DNA from: Promethearchaeota archaeon
GTDB lineage: Archaea; Asgardarchaeota; Lokiarchaeia; Sigyniarchaeales; SOKP01
Assembly: GCA_016930515.1 (NCBI GenBank)
Contig: JAFGGO010000066.1
Span: 1-32,179 of the forward strand
Direction: 5' to 3'
DNA length: 32,179 nt
The notes under the pieces are model-generated. The model did no database searches and was not told the origin of the DNA. It was given only the letters and a program-made list of their open reading frames with translations. A program made the translations under genes and the position numbers. Position 1 is the first letter of the stretch. Each line of letters starts with the position of its first letter. Shown one piece after another: positions 24,724 to 32,029 of this stretch.

Positions 24724-25317
24724 TTAATCTTTTCCATATATTTTCAAGATGTTCCGCGTTCGGTGAAAAGCATAAGCTGAACAGTTCGCCAAGTATCTCA
24801 AGTTTTTCTGCAAGATCGGCTTGTAATGGTTCGATTTCAGATCCTTCTTGTCGGTAACAAATATGATCACGGCAATCTGTGTGGAAATGCGTGGCCAAAA
24901 TACCACTTTTCTCAATTTATCGTGCAATATAGTAAGATTTATTCTTGCTCGCTTGTAATCGAATACTGGGGCAAAACGATGGACTAAATGCAGGTATGCT
25001 CGTACTTTTCGGTTTAAGGATTTGGGGTCATGTGCCCGCCGAAGTACGATCCTGTTTAAAAATTCGTGTAGAATTAAAAGGTTTTTCAAAAATTGATTTA
25101 CTATATTCCAAACCGTTGAACGAGGAATGTTTAAGAGGTTAGAAATCTGAAGCACCTCACTTGGAGGTAATTGTTCACGCAGTTGCCCTTTATGAGTTAA
25201 GGAGACCAATCTCACAAGAATGTTAAGAACTAAAGCCCTAGTTTCTTTTGAAGGGACAAGTACTCTATATTTTGTTGTTCTAATAGTTTCGTTAGACATT
25301 TTCGTTAACATGTTCAT
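24724..25317 (-). CDS. Cyclin-fold/TFB-like helix-turn-helix protein
   Basis: 197 aa; ATG codons at residues 1, 3 and 7 make the exact start uncertain. Two halves each end in an HTH-like segment: LPPSEVLQISNLLNIPRSTV followed by WNIVNQFL, and QKNLRYLANCSAYAFHRTRN followed by ILKIYG. This repeat of a helical bundle ending in an HTH resembles the two cyclin repeats of TFB, but there is no zinc ribbon. It may be a divergent TFB paralogue or a regulator; the call is inferred from pattern. It is rich in Arg, Leu and His. It heads a two-gene operon with the RPA gene. Confidence 0.6.
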   Translation of the reverse strand: MNMLTKMSNETIRTTKYRVLVPSKETRALVLNILVRLVSLTHKGQLREQLPPSEVLQISNLLNIPRSTVWNIVNQFLKNLLILHEFLNRIVLRRAHDPKSLNRKVRAYLHLVHRFAPVFDYKRARINLTILHDKLRKVVFWPRISTQIAVIIFVTDKKDLKSNHYKPILQKNLRYLANCSAYAFHRTRNILKIYGKD

Positions 25318-25367
25318 TTTTCCGTCCTTAAAACATCTATTATTCGTAATTTAACTTAGAGCCCATA

Positions 25368-25382
25368 TATTTAAATAAAAAA
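25368..25382 (-). promoter_or_regulatory. Core promoter of the HTH-RPA operon
   Basis: Minus-strand TTTTTTATTTAAATA, ending 51 nt before the ATG at 25317; an exact match to the box at 18554-18568. Confidence 0.62.
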
Positions 25383-25455
25383 TGAGTTATTTTTTTCACC
25401 CTTTCTATTAACTCGTTTGCCTGCATTATCGTTGTAAAAATTGTTATTCAGAAAT

Positions 25456-26547
25456 TCAATCAGTTAAATAAATATCTAGTGATTTTTGTGAGGTTACATG
25501 CGTTTTAATAGCGCTTTTGAAATTAGTCAAGCATTTATAATAGCTTCTCGATAAGATTGACATGGCTTTTTCCACCCGTTCTCGGTTAAGATGGTGGTTT
25601 TGGCATAGGAATGAAACCACTCGAGAAGTATCTGGTGCGTTCCAATGAATGTTTCCGGTTAGATTAACAATATCTGGAAAAAGAAATATCTTCCTTATAT
25701 TTTTTATTACTTCATGAGTAAGATAAGTGAAATCATATTTTTTGGAGTATATCTGAATAATTTTCTCTAAATTTCTGTTTTTTTTTACTAGCGATAAAGA
25801 CCTTTTTGCTCCCAGGTTTTGAACACCTGAAAAATAGTCATTTCCAACAAGAATGGTCATATCCACCAGTTGAAACCTATCGATACCCCACACGCGCAAA
25901 TTTTGGTTAAGATCCACAAGTTGAGTATTTACTTTTTCATAAACCCATTTTCCACGCTGTTTTCTCCGTCTCGATTTCGAGAGGTTTTGAACGGTACGAG
26001 GACACCCGAAAACGAGAATATCATAATCTTGGGAAACGGCAAAATTTGCCACATTCGAGGAAACTAAGTGTGCACATTGAGCTTCGGCAGACGCAGGCGA
26101 TTCGATTATCGGCACGCCCATTGCTCCTAATAATAGCCTCGATTCATTCAAAACATTTGTCCACAAATATTCCTTGCTTAAGGCAATATTGTGTGCTGCT
26201 TTTAGATCTCTCCTCTCAATTGCCTTTTGATAAAGTTTCTCTGAAAACAGAAAATCTGCAAGTAGGTCTTTGGTGATCTTCCTCTTGAGTTCTGAATCTC
26301 GGCCATCAAAGCAAAAAATAGGTAAAATGCCATTGGAATAGTAAAAACTTACCCTGTATAATAAACCATAGAGGTGAGAAATGATTTTCTGCGTGCGATC
26401 CGTTATATAAGCAGCATTTTCTATCCTACTTGAAAATCCTATCAGGGCAGCGAGAATATTCGAAGCATCTACTGCAACGATGCTGTTCATTAGATCGTTC
26501 GTTTTAATGATGTTCGATTTAACGATTTCCCTTATTTTTACTCCCAT
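25456..26547 (-). CDS. fen: Flap endonuclease FEN1 (XPG family)
   Basis: 363 aa, close to archaeal FEN1 length. MGVKIREIV at the N-terminus leads into VAVDASN (D27), IFCFDGR (D81), ASAEAQ (E155), SQDYD (D174, D176) and VGNDY (D237), the metal-binding carboxylates. The position of the first Glu in the usual P-S-E-G-E-A-Q motif is S153, so one metal ligand is replaced. The helix-hairpin-helix is GVQNLGAKRSL. The C-terminus holds a PCNA-binding PIP box, QKSLDIYL (354-361). It removes 5' flaps in Okazaki fragment processing and base excision repair. A promoter box 23 nt before the ATG indicates a leaderless mRNA. Confidence 0.9.
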   Translation of the reverse strand: MGVKIREIVKSNIIKTNDLMNSIVAVDASNILAALIGFSSRIENAAYITDRTQKIISHLYGLLYRVSFYYSNGILPIFCFDGRDSELKRKITKDLLADFLFSEKLYQKAIERRDLKAAHNIALSKEYLWTNVLNESRLLLGAMGVPIIESPASAEAQCAHLVSSNVANFAVSQDYDILVFGCPRTVQNLSKSRRRKQRGKWVYEKVNTQLVDLNQNLRVWGIDRFQLVDMTILVGNDYFSGVQNLGAKRSLSLVKKNRNLEKIIQIYSKKYDFTYLTHEVIKNIRKIFLFPDIVNLTGNIHWNAPDTSRVVSFLCQNHHLNRERVEKAMSILSRSYYKCLTNFKSAIKTHVTSQKSLDIYLTD

Positions 26548-26569
26548 AAATGCGTACTATAATTCAATG

Positions 26570-26585
26570 AATTTAAAGGAAAAAA
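26570..26585 (-). promoter_or_regulatory. Core promoter of FEN1 (leaderless spacing)
   Basis: Minus-strand TTTTTTCCTTTAAATT, ending 23 nt before the ATG at 26547, so transcription should start at the ATG. Confidence 0.6.
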
Positions 26586-26680
26586 GAGAATTAATCAAAA
26601 TGTTCTGAGAACAATAAATCATTTTTCTTTTATCAATTTGGGTTCAGTTTACAGAGATTTTAGCTCTCTTAGGATTTCAT

Positions 26681-26869
26681 TTACTTAAGTCCGTTTGCGA
26701 AGGCAAGTTTCTCTTCGATCGAGAGTATTTCCTCGTCATCAAATAGGGATAAATCTTTTTTTTCGAATTCCAATTGGCACACAAGGCAATCAAATGATTT
26801 TTCGTAAATCGCGAGAGCTTTTCCCTGACAACGAGGGCAATGTAAGTCTATTTGCTCTTCTTTTCTCAT
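26681..26869 (-). CDS. Small zinc-ribbon protein
   Basis: 62 aa. Four cysteines in C-x2-C...C-x2-C (C11, C14, C28, C31; CPRC and CLVC) bind one zinc. The tail (DLSLFDDEEILSIEEKLAFA) is acidic. It aligns along its length with the 27064-27345 product (CPRC, DCL-C-LEF, LS-(F/Y)D), so the two are paralogues. Its ATG overlaps the stop of the 52-aa gene before it (ATGA). The role is unknown; such ribbons often act as protein or nucleic-acid adaptors. Confidence 0.72.
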   Translation of the reverse strand: MRKEEQIDLHCPRCQGKALAIYEKSFDCLVCQLEFEKKDLSLFDDEEILSIEEKLAFANGLK

Positions 26870-27024
26870 GGTATACCGAATTCGCCAGTTAGATTGAATA
26901 ATTGAGATTTTATATATAACAAATAGACAGTATCCTTATTAAATGCACCTGCATGTTTAGAATGCTTATTATCTTTAAGGATTCTTTGATATATAGGACG
27001 AATTAAGACATCATATATTTTCAT
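26866..27024 (-). CDS. 52-aa basic protein between two zinc-ribbon genes
   Basis: Begins MKIYDVLIRPIYQRILKDNK and ends NLTGEFGIP; all 53 codons are open. It starts 39 bp after the stop of the upstream zinc-ribbon gene, has GAGG 4 nt before the ATG, and its TGA overlaps the ATG of the downstream zinc-ribbon gene. That fit into a three-gene operon is the main evidence. The protein is basic and mostly helical with no known domain. Confidence 0.58.
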   Translation of the reverse strand: MKIYDVLIRPIYQRILKDNKHSKHAGAFNKDTVYLLYIKSQLFNLTGEFGIP

Positions 27025-27063
27025 AGGTCCTCGTACCTCTATTAGTATTATATAGATTCTAAT

Positions 27064-27345
27064 TTAATTCCTGCTATGCTCTATATCTTCAAGGCAAAAC
27101 CGTATTAAAAGGGCCACGATATTTGATTTCTCTTCCTCGGCAAGCATATTTTCAGGGTCATAAATCGAAAGCTCACTTTTATTAAACTCGAGGGAGCAAT
27201 TTAAACAGTCTAGACTCGTATCGAGGTCGAATAAACTAGAGCTATGGCAACGAGGGCATGTTTCTGATTCAATATCGTATGAAACAGTCTTAGAATATCT
27301 CAGTCGTGCTCTAGTGCTCCTTTTTTTTTCCTGATTTTCTTGCAT
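27064..27345 (-). CDS. Small zinc-ribbon protein with basic N-terminus
   Basis: 93 aa. A Lys/Arg-rich start (KKRSTRARLRYSKT) precedes a C4 zinc ribbon (C30, C33, C47, C50) and an acidic helical tail. It is paralogous to the 26681-26869 product, with 31 more residues, mostly the basic N-terminal extension. It is first in a three-gene operon. The promoter box GTTTAAAAATAAAAAA on the plus strand (27393-27408) is 48 nt before the ATG. Confidence 0.74.
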   Translation of the reverse strand: MQENQEKKRSTRARLRYSKTVSYDIESETCPRCHSSSLFDLDTSLDCLNCSLEFNKSELSIYDPENMLAEEEKSNIVALLIRFCLEDIEHSRN

Positions 27346-27392
27346 ATTTCCGCACTCTTCTTTTGATCTTGTTGGTTGATGATAAGTTGTTA

Positions 27393-27408
27393 GTTTAAAA
27401 ATAAAAAA
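27393..27408 (-). promoter_or_regulatory. Core promoter of the zinc-ribbon operon
   Basis: Minus-strand TTTTTTATTTTTAAAC, 48 nt before the ATG at 27345. It is back to back with the promoter at 27428-27442. Confidence 0.5.
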
Positions 27409-27427
27409 CGCTCTCGCTCGAAAAGGG

Positions 27428-27442
27428 TTTTTTCTTTATATA
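27428..27442 (+). promoter_or_regulatory. Core promoter of the 27492 gene
   Basis: TTTTTTCTTTATATA, ending 50 nt before the ATG at 27492. The fit to the 50-nt rule favours that ATG over the GTG at 27486. Confidence 0.6.
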
Positions 27443-27491
27443 GGTTCGATATCAAAGAATTTAAAGCACAAATAATTTCGAGTAAGTGAAA

Positions 27492-27866
27492 ATGACAAGA
27501 AACGATAGCGACATAATCATCATCAAGGACAAAAAAAGTTCGTTCAAGGGAGCATATTGGGTGTTGTTTGCACTCCTTTTATTCGTTGCGATTTATGTGC
27601 CGTTTTTTGGAACGAACCTCAGGTATCAAACGAGCGCTGTCTTAAAGACCGTTTTTAACACAATCGGGACTATTTGTCTAGTAGGAGGAGGCATTCTAAT
27701 TGCGTTTGGAATAATATCCATTTTTCTAAAGGGCACTAGAGGACTTGCAATGATGTTGATCGGTGTGTTAGCCCTGTGGATCGGATCCTGGCTGACAGGT
27801 ACTCCCTTCTTATTTGAATTATTCGGGTTGGGGGCAGATGCCAGCGAATCGACAGGATATCATTAA
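27492..27866 (+). CDS. Small three-helix membrane protein
   Basis: 124 aa from ATG 27492 (a GTG two codons earlier is possible). A charged 18-residue N-terminus (IIIIKDKKSSFKG) precedes membrane helices at about 19-37, 55-75 and 83-98. The loop GTRGLAMMLIGVLAL weakly resembles GTKRLRMSLISVMIL in the 28115-28336 product, hinting at a common family. The function is unknown. Confidence 0.68.
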   Translation: MTRNDSDIIIIKDKKSSFKGAYWVLFALLLFVAIYVPFFGTNLRYQTSAVLKTVFNTIGTICLVGGGILIAFGIISIFLKGTRGLAMMLIGVLALWIGSWLTGTPFLFELFGLGADASESTGYH

Positions 27867-27947
27867 ATTCTCCTTTTTATCTTTCATTGAATTGAGTCTA
27901 AATATTTAAATTTATTATTCATTTATTGATTAAATTATTCAACATTC

Positions 27948-28106
27948 ATGCTAAATTATTTTCAAATTTATGGTGGAATTAACCGTTCAATCTATTTTAA
28001 TAAGCTGCAAACCAATTTATTCAGAGTGAAGAGTTCTTTTCGGATCAGAAATAAGTTCGTGTTTAGACCCTTGAGCCCATTTTCAAAAAATATCCTGCGA
28101 ATTTAA
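27948..28106 (+). CDS. Possible 52-aa basic ORF
   Basis: ATG-started, 52 codons, very rich in Arg, Lys and Phe (FRVKSSFRIRNKFVFRPLSP). A TATA-like AAATATTTAAATTT lies about 40 nt upstream. No homology is recognised, and chance openness of AT-rich DNA remains likely. The rest of the 248-bp gap holds nothing else. Confidence 0.25.
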   Translation: MLNYFQIYGGINRSIYFNKLQTNLFRVKSSFRIRNKFVFRPLSPFSKNILRI

Positions 28107-28114
28107 TGCCTTCG

Positions 28115-28336
28115 TCATATATTAAGGTGAAAATAATTGAATCCCGTGTATAATCCGCACAACGATATTAGTGCAATGCAGAGTATCATGACGGAAATCA
28201 GACTCATTCGCAATCGCTTGGTGCCAACGAGAAGGAACACGAAGCAGACTACGAGCCCCAATACGCCCACGATCGATCCAAGTGCTATTAAGTATTCAAT
28301 ACCATTTTCCATACTATCGAAGTAATCGAACATCAT
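28115..28336 (-). CDS. Small two-helix membrane protein
   Basis: 73 aa. Two hydrophobic helices (about 16-37 and 45-64) are joined by a short basic loop (GTKRLRM). ATGs at 28336 and 28333 are both possible. A T-tract and TATA (TTTTTTTTCTTTATAAA) lies 25 nt upstream, fitting a leaderless mRNA. It is divergent from the zinc-ribbon gene at 28471. The function is unknown. Confidence 0.6.
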   Translation of the reverse strand: MMFDYFDSMENGIEYLIALGSIVGVLGLVVCFVFLLVGTKRLRMSLISVMILCIALISLCGLYTGFNYFHLNI

Positions 28337-28360
28337 GATGTTTGAAAGATGACCCCCTTG

Positions 28361-28378
28361 TTTATAAAGAAAAAAAAA
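28361..28378 (-). promoter_or_regulatory. Core promoter of the 28336 gene (leaderless spacing)
   Basis: Minus-strand TTTTTTTTCTTTATAAA, TATA edge 25 nt before the ATG. Confidence 0.55.
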
Positions 28379-28406
28379 CTCAGAAGTTCCGTTTTTAATA
28401 GGGCGA

Positions 28407-28421
28407 TTTTTTCTTTAAATA
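28407..28421 (+). promoter_or_regulatory. Core promoter of the 28471 gene
   Basis: TTTTTTCTTTAAATA, ending exactly 50 nt before the ATG; the best example of the shared box. Confidence 0.65.
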
Positions 28422-28470
28422 AAATCGCTCGAGAGTTTATTCAAACCATTTCATAAAAAAGTGGAAAAAT

Positions 28471-28788
28471 ATGAAAAAATTAGAAGAAATAGGTACTTGT
28501 CCAAAGTGTGACTTTTCGATTTTTTCGTACAAGACTACCCAGTACAAGCGATTTGCGAAGTGTTCTAATTGTGGAACCTCGTATTCTTTGCCAAAAAGGG
28601 GTAAATTGTTGAATTCCGCCCTAACATGCCCTATCAGGAATTTTCCTATACTTATCGTGGATAGGAACGAGGGAAGGGCATTTTTCTGGGCAGATCAGCC
28701 GTGCTTTAATTGCGTGCATTACGATAAATGCGAGCCAATTAGTGAACTCGTTTCCGAGTTCAAGGAATTAGAGGTGTACGGTTATTAA
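28471..28788 (+). CDS. Stand-alone topoisomerase-type zinc-ribbon protein
   Basis: 105 aa. A first C4 ribbon (C10, C13, C31, C34; CPKC / CSNCG) is followed by SYSLPKRGKL, and a second cluster has C53, C78, C81 and C87 (CPIRNFPILIV ... CFNCVHYDKC). This order resembles the C-terminal zinc fingers of type IA topoisomerases, without any catalytic domain. Binding to single-stranded DNA is a reasonable guess. It may be co-transcribed with the secreted protein 19 bp downstream. Confidence 0.72.
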   Translation: MKKLEEIGTCPKCDFSIFSYKTTQYKRFAKCSNCGTSYSLPKRGKLLNSALTCPIRNFPILIVDRNEGRAFFWADQPCFNCVHYDKCEPISELVSEFKELEVYGY

Positions 28789-28807
28789 CGCTCAGAAGAA
28801 AGCTTCT

Positions 28808-29812
28808 ATGGTCATTATATTTTTTTTAATGTTTGTTATTTCTTTTGCCGTTCGATTAAATCAATGTGAACCAACCGCACTAATAGGTTTTGATAACGAG
28901 TTTGGAGAGCTTCGAACGAGTGAAGAAATTCTAATTGATAAGGTCTACGAGTTTACAACAGATAACCCAGTTAAAAAATTCGAAGACTTGGAGATGATTG
29001 CTGAATATCGTTATTTTTTATATTTCAAGATGGTAACTCCTCATCAGTGCAATTTAATAATTTCTATAATTGATCCAAATGGAACAACATACGACGCTTT
29101 TAACGACTCCAATTTTAATCAAGAGGAGGGTTTGCGGAGCGTTCCATTTGGAGTAGCTATTACTGGAGGGCACGACTTGTATTTTGAAGTTAACGCTTCG
29201 TACAATGTTAATGTCTATATAAGGATAGAACGAGAAATAAAATGTCTTTATGATGTTTTCTCCTCACAAGCCTCAGGAAATGTGATTTTGTATGGAGTGC
29301 ATAAATTCGAAAACGCACTTATTGACACGCAAAATGTGACTCTCCAATCCGATACCGAATACGCGATTTATCTGGCGCGAGTTTCTCCCATTTCCACTGC
29401 GATTGTTGAAAATCAAGTGAAGTTTAATTATTCGCTAACGGATATTGAACGTCAGACCGTTTTCGAGCTTAATTGGAAGAACCTTGCTCTTGCTCCAATC
29501 GGCGAGGTAACAAAATATAGCTTTGGGACCGCCAATGGTGGTCAATACAAATGCAATTTAAATGTAAAGTGCGAATATAATCCCGTGAATATTGCGTTTG
29601 CAATTGTATACGATCACGAAATTAGCAACGAGCTAGAGGAAAATCAAACGGAGATCATACCGAGCGATGGTGCCAGTCAGAATGTTCTTGTGAGTCTTTC
29701 TCCCCTGCAAGTTGTAATATTCGTAGGTGCGTTTGGTGTAATAGTATTCGGGGCGATAGTGGGCGTAGCAAGGAGCAGAAAAAAAAGAAATACAACAATC
29801 AGTAAATTTTAA
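28808..29812 (+). CDS. Type I membrane or secreted protein with C-terminal anchor
   Basis: 334 aa. Residues 2-15 (VIIFFLMFVISFAV) form a signal peptide. The ectodomain (about 20-295) is rich in beta strands and Asn, with candidate N-glycosylation sites (NGT, NAS, NVT, NYS, NQT). Near the C-terminus, VVIFVGAFGVIVFGAIVGVA (about 304-323) is one membrane helix, followed by a basic tail (RSRKKRN). The protein should face outward from the cell membrane. No fold is recognised; the strands after LYFKMVTPHQCNLIISIIDP suggest a jelly-roll or pre-peptidase-like beta sandwich. Confidence 0.75.
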   Translation: MVIIFFLMFVISFAVRLNQCEPTALIGFDNEFGELRTSEEILIDKVYEFTTDNPVKKFEDLEMIAEYRYFLYFKMVTPHQCNLIISIIDPNGTTYDAFNDSNFNQEEGLRSVPFGVAITGGHDLYFEVNASYNVNVYIRIEREIKCLYDVFSSQASGNVILYGVHKFENALIDTQNVTLQSDTEYAIYLARVSPISTAIVENQVKFNYSLTDIERQTVFELNWKNLALAPIGEVTKYSFGTANGGQYKCNLNVKCEYNPVNIAFAIVYDHEISNELEENQTEIIPSDGASQNVLVSLSPLQVVIFVGAFGVIVFGAIVGVARSRKKRNTTISKF

Positions 29813-30001
29813 CCTTTTAATTCTTTATTCACGCTTCTTTTAACGATAATACTATTGAAAGCTTGAAAAAATAGCCTGCTTTCTAGTTTAATAATAATTA
29901 CATTTAAGAAACCAAAAAAGGATTTATGTATTAGTTAAAAATCGTTTTTGTATCTATCTTAATAAAAAATAGAATCTTTAAAAAAATAAAAAAAATAAAA
30001 A

Positions 30002-31237
30002 TTAGATATTCGTGAGGAGCCGGGCGTTTTCTTGCATTTCTAATATTTTTTTTGAAGACAAACCAGAAATTTTACCGGCGAGATCATCAGGGTTTGCCGA
30101 GAGTAGGGATTCGATGGATGTGATTCCCTGTTCGGCAAGATTTTCTGCAGTACCTTTTCCAATACCTTTCACATTTACCAATGGAATGGTCGTGAGTTTA
30201 GCCTCACTAAGTTCATCTCCTTCCGAATCCTCGTACAATGTTTCGATCTCGAATCCATCGATGTCCTCTCTATCATTATCCGGAATATCGCCTTGTTCGC
30301 TGTCCGATACACCCGCAGAGGTAATATAAAACTCGCATTCTTCGGGCGGAAGATCGGGAGCGTCAACGATGATAGCCTTGCGCTTAAGGGAATTATTCGA
30401 CGAAAATCCCTTTGTCTTGAACATCACTCGAAAATGACATCCATGAGCCACGATATTTCCTCCAATGGCATCATCAGCAGCAAACATCCCCATCATCTTG
30501 GTTGCGACCTGATTGGTGAGCAGTATGGCACAATTATATGTTTCAGCTATTCTCGATAAGGCATGGATCATGTTATTGAGAACTTGCTGGCGTCTTGCGA
30601 GCATACCAATACCCATATACTCGTTTCTCATCAAGGCCATCAAGCTATCGACCACTAGAAGTCTCACACCCCGAGATTTGCACAAGTTCTCTGCTTTTTG
30701 GATCATTTGCGCTTGGTGGTCGGAACTATAGATGCGCGTGTGGTACAAGCGAGTAAGCACGATCTTGGGATCGAGACCGAACCGCTTGGCGATCCGCATT
30801 ATCTTGTCCTTTGAAAAGGTGTTCTCCGTGTCGATATAAGCAACCGCGCAGTCAAGGCCTCCTTTAGATAGTGGAAGCTGTGCCGAAACGGCTATGGTGT
30901 GAGCCAGGTTGGTTTTACCCGATTTGAATGGACCAAACACTTCGGTGAGCTTGCCAGTCTGAACACCCCCACCTAGAATTTTATTTAAAGCTTGAGAGCC
31001 CGTCGTGATGATTTCCACATGTTCGTTGATGCTCTCTGCTGCCACGAATTCCGTCATTCCTAAAGCGTTTCTGGCGTTCCAAACGAGCTTTTTAGCGGTT
31101 TTATCGCCAAGACCATCTATATCGGCAATCACATTCAAGGAAGACATTGCAAGCGCTTCTGCCGTGCTCACCCCGCTTTCTTGAAGGAGCTTGATCTGAC
31201 GCGCGTTGATCCCCTTGATTTGACTTAATTCTGACAT
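30002..31237 (-). CDS. radA: RadA recombinase with additional C-terminal HhH domain
   Basis: 411 aa, about 70-90 longer than typical archaeal RadA. An N-terminal HhH domain (5-58) is followed by the RecA core: Walker A GPFKSGKT (102-109), Walker B LLVVDS (193-198), RRQQVLNNMIHALSRIAETY and LLTNQV. The core ends near residue 310 (APDLPPEECEFYITSAGV). An acidic linker (about 311-348) and a second HhH domain (353-408: VNVKGIGKGTAENLAEQGIT) follow; this mirrors the N-terminal HhH. RadA forms filaments on ssDNA for homologous recombination; the extra domain may add DNA contacts. A promoter box lies 66 nt before the ATG. Confidence 0.93.
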   Translation of the reverse strand: MSELSQIKGINARQIKLLQESGVSTAEALAMSSLNVIADIDGLGDKTAKKLVWNARNALGMTEFVAAESINEHVEIITTGSQALNKILGGGVQTGKLTEVFGPFKSGKTNLAHTIAVSAQLPLSKGGLDCAVAYIDTENTFSKDKIMRIAKRFGLDPKIVLTRLYHTRIYSSDHQAQMIQKAENLCKSRGVRLLVVDSLMALMRNEYMGIGMLARRQQVLNNMIHALSRIAETYNCAILLTNQVATKMMGMFAADDAIGGNIVAHGCHFRVMFKTKGFSSNNSLKRKAIIVDAPDLPPEECEFYITSAGVSDSEQGDIPDNDREDIDGFEIETLYEDSEGDELSEAKLTTIPLVNVKGIGKGTAENLAEQGITSIESLLSANPDDLAGKISGLSSKKILEMQENARLLTNI

Positions 31238-31302
31238 TCGTGTTTTACCTTTGTCGTAATTTAATTTTCAACTGAATTTGTATATTCAAGGTAAAACGGA
31301 AG

Positions 31303-31320
31303 TATTTAAAGAAAAAAAGC
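31303..31320 (-). promoter_or_regulatory. Core promoter of radA
   Basis: Minus-strand TTTTTTTCTTTAAATA, ending 66 nt before the radA ATG. Confidence 0.6.
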
Positions 31321-31430
31321 AGTTCAATTTTTTACTAGATGTATTTATATAACAGCATACAATATGTATTTATACAATCATTTTAAGAAAAAAGTCAGGT
31401 GGACTAATTATTCCAAAATTCAATAAATTT

Positions 31431-31605
31431 AGAGCATCAACTATCGCTATTATCCTTTTAATACTCCGAAATTAAAATAGATAAAATAATCGAGGATTTA
31501 AAATTGGAAAACAGGAATTGGGTTCTCGATGTTGTCAAGAACATGATCGATAGCAACGAACTTCACGCAAAATATAATAACGATACGATTTCGTTTGAAT
31601 TTTAA
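31431..31605 (+). pseudogene. Frameshifted winged-helix remnant
   Basis: One frame reads RASTIAIILL (31431-31460). After a one-base shift the next reads YSEIKIDKIIEDLKLENRNW (from 31462) and continues VKNMIDSNELHAKYNNDTIS to TAA at 31603. Joined, they look like the C-terminal winged-helix end of a PCI- or HTH-type protein (helix, helix, wing with ELHAKY). No start is present and the upstream part is absent. Another coding-like stretch in a third frame (EINELKKNLDLIIFSEKDL) follows, suggesting further decay. Confidence 0.5.
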
Positions 31606-31762
31606 GGAAATAAATGAATTAAAAAAAAATTTGGATTTAATAATATTTTCCGAGAAAGATTTGTAAAAATTTCTCATCAAATATTTTTTTTGATCCTCGC
31701 TTGTTTTTCGGACTTTTTGATTTTATCAACCTTGGAAGGCATTGTTTTGAAGGTTTATGATG

Positions 31763-31984
31763 CTATTTTCTCAGGGCAACCGCACCAGTAAATAGGATTA
31801 TCACTCCAATAAAAGTAACAATGATCACAATCACTACTATTAGATCAAAACCAGGGACAGGAGATGTGGTTTCTCCCCCGGGTTCCGTGATTTCAAAGTA
31901 AGCTATTATTTGGTCGAAAGTAGAAGGATCATCTAAATTTTCTTTTAAGGGAATAATCTTCAAAATTATTTCATTCCAGATCCC
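31763..31984 (-). pseudogene. C-terminal fragment of a surface protein with PGF-CTERM-like anchor
   Basis: The frame opens after a TAA (31987-31985) with no good start (first TTG at 31963) and reads IPLKENLDDPSTFDQIIAYF, then EITEPGG and the tripartite tail: PVPGF, about 19 hydrophobic residues, then a short basic end (ALRK). This is the layout of archaeal C-terminal sorting signals (PGF-CTERM and Loki-specific variants). The rest of the surface protein is missing, so this is most likely a truncated gene. A 66-aa expressed peptide is possible but less likely. Confidence 0.45.
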
Positions 31985-32029
31985 TTAGAAATTCTTAAAT
32001 TGGAAGTGAATCATGAAAAAATATTAAAA

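Noticed and set aside
24692..24898. 68-codon minus-strand ORF overlapping the HTH gene
   Set aside because: Lies in another frame of the clearly coding HTH gene end.
31498..31680. 60-codon minus-strand ORF
   Set aside because: Antisense to the winged-helix remnant, whose translation is far more protein-like.
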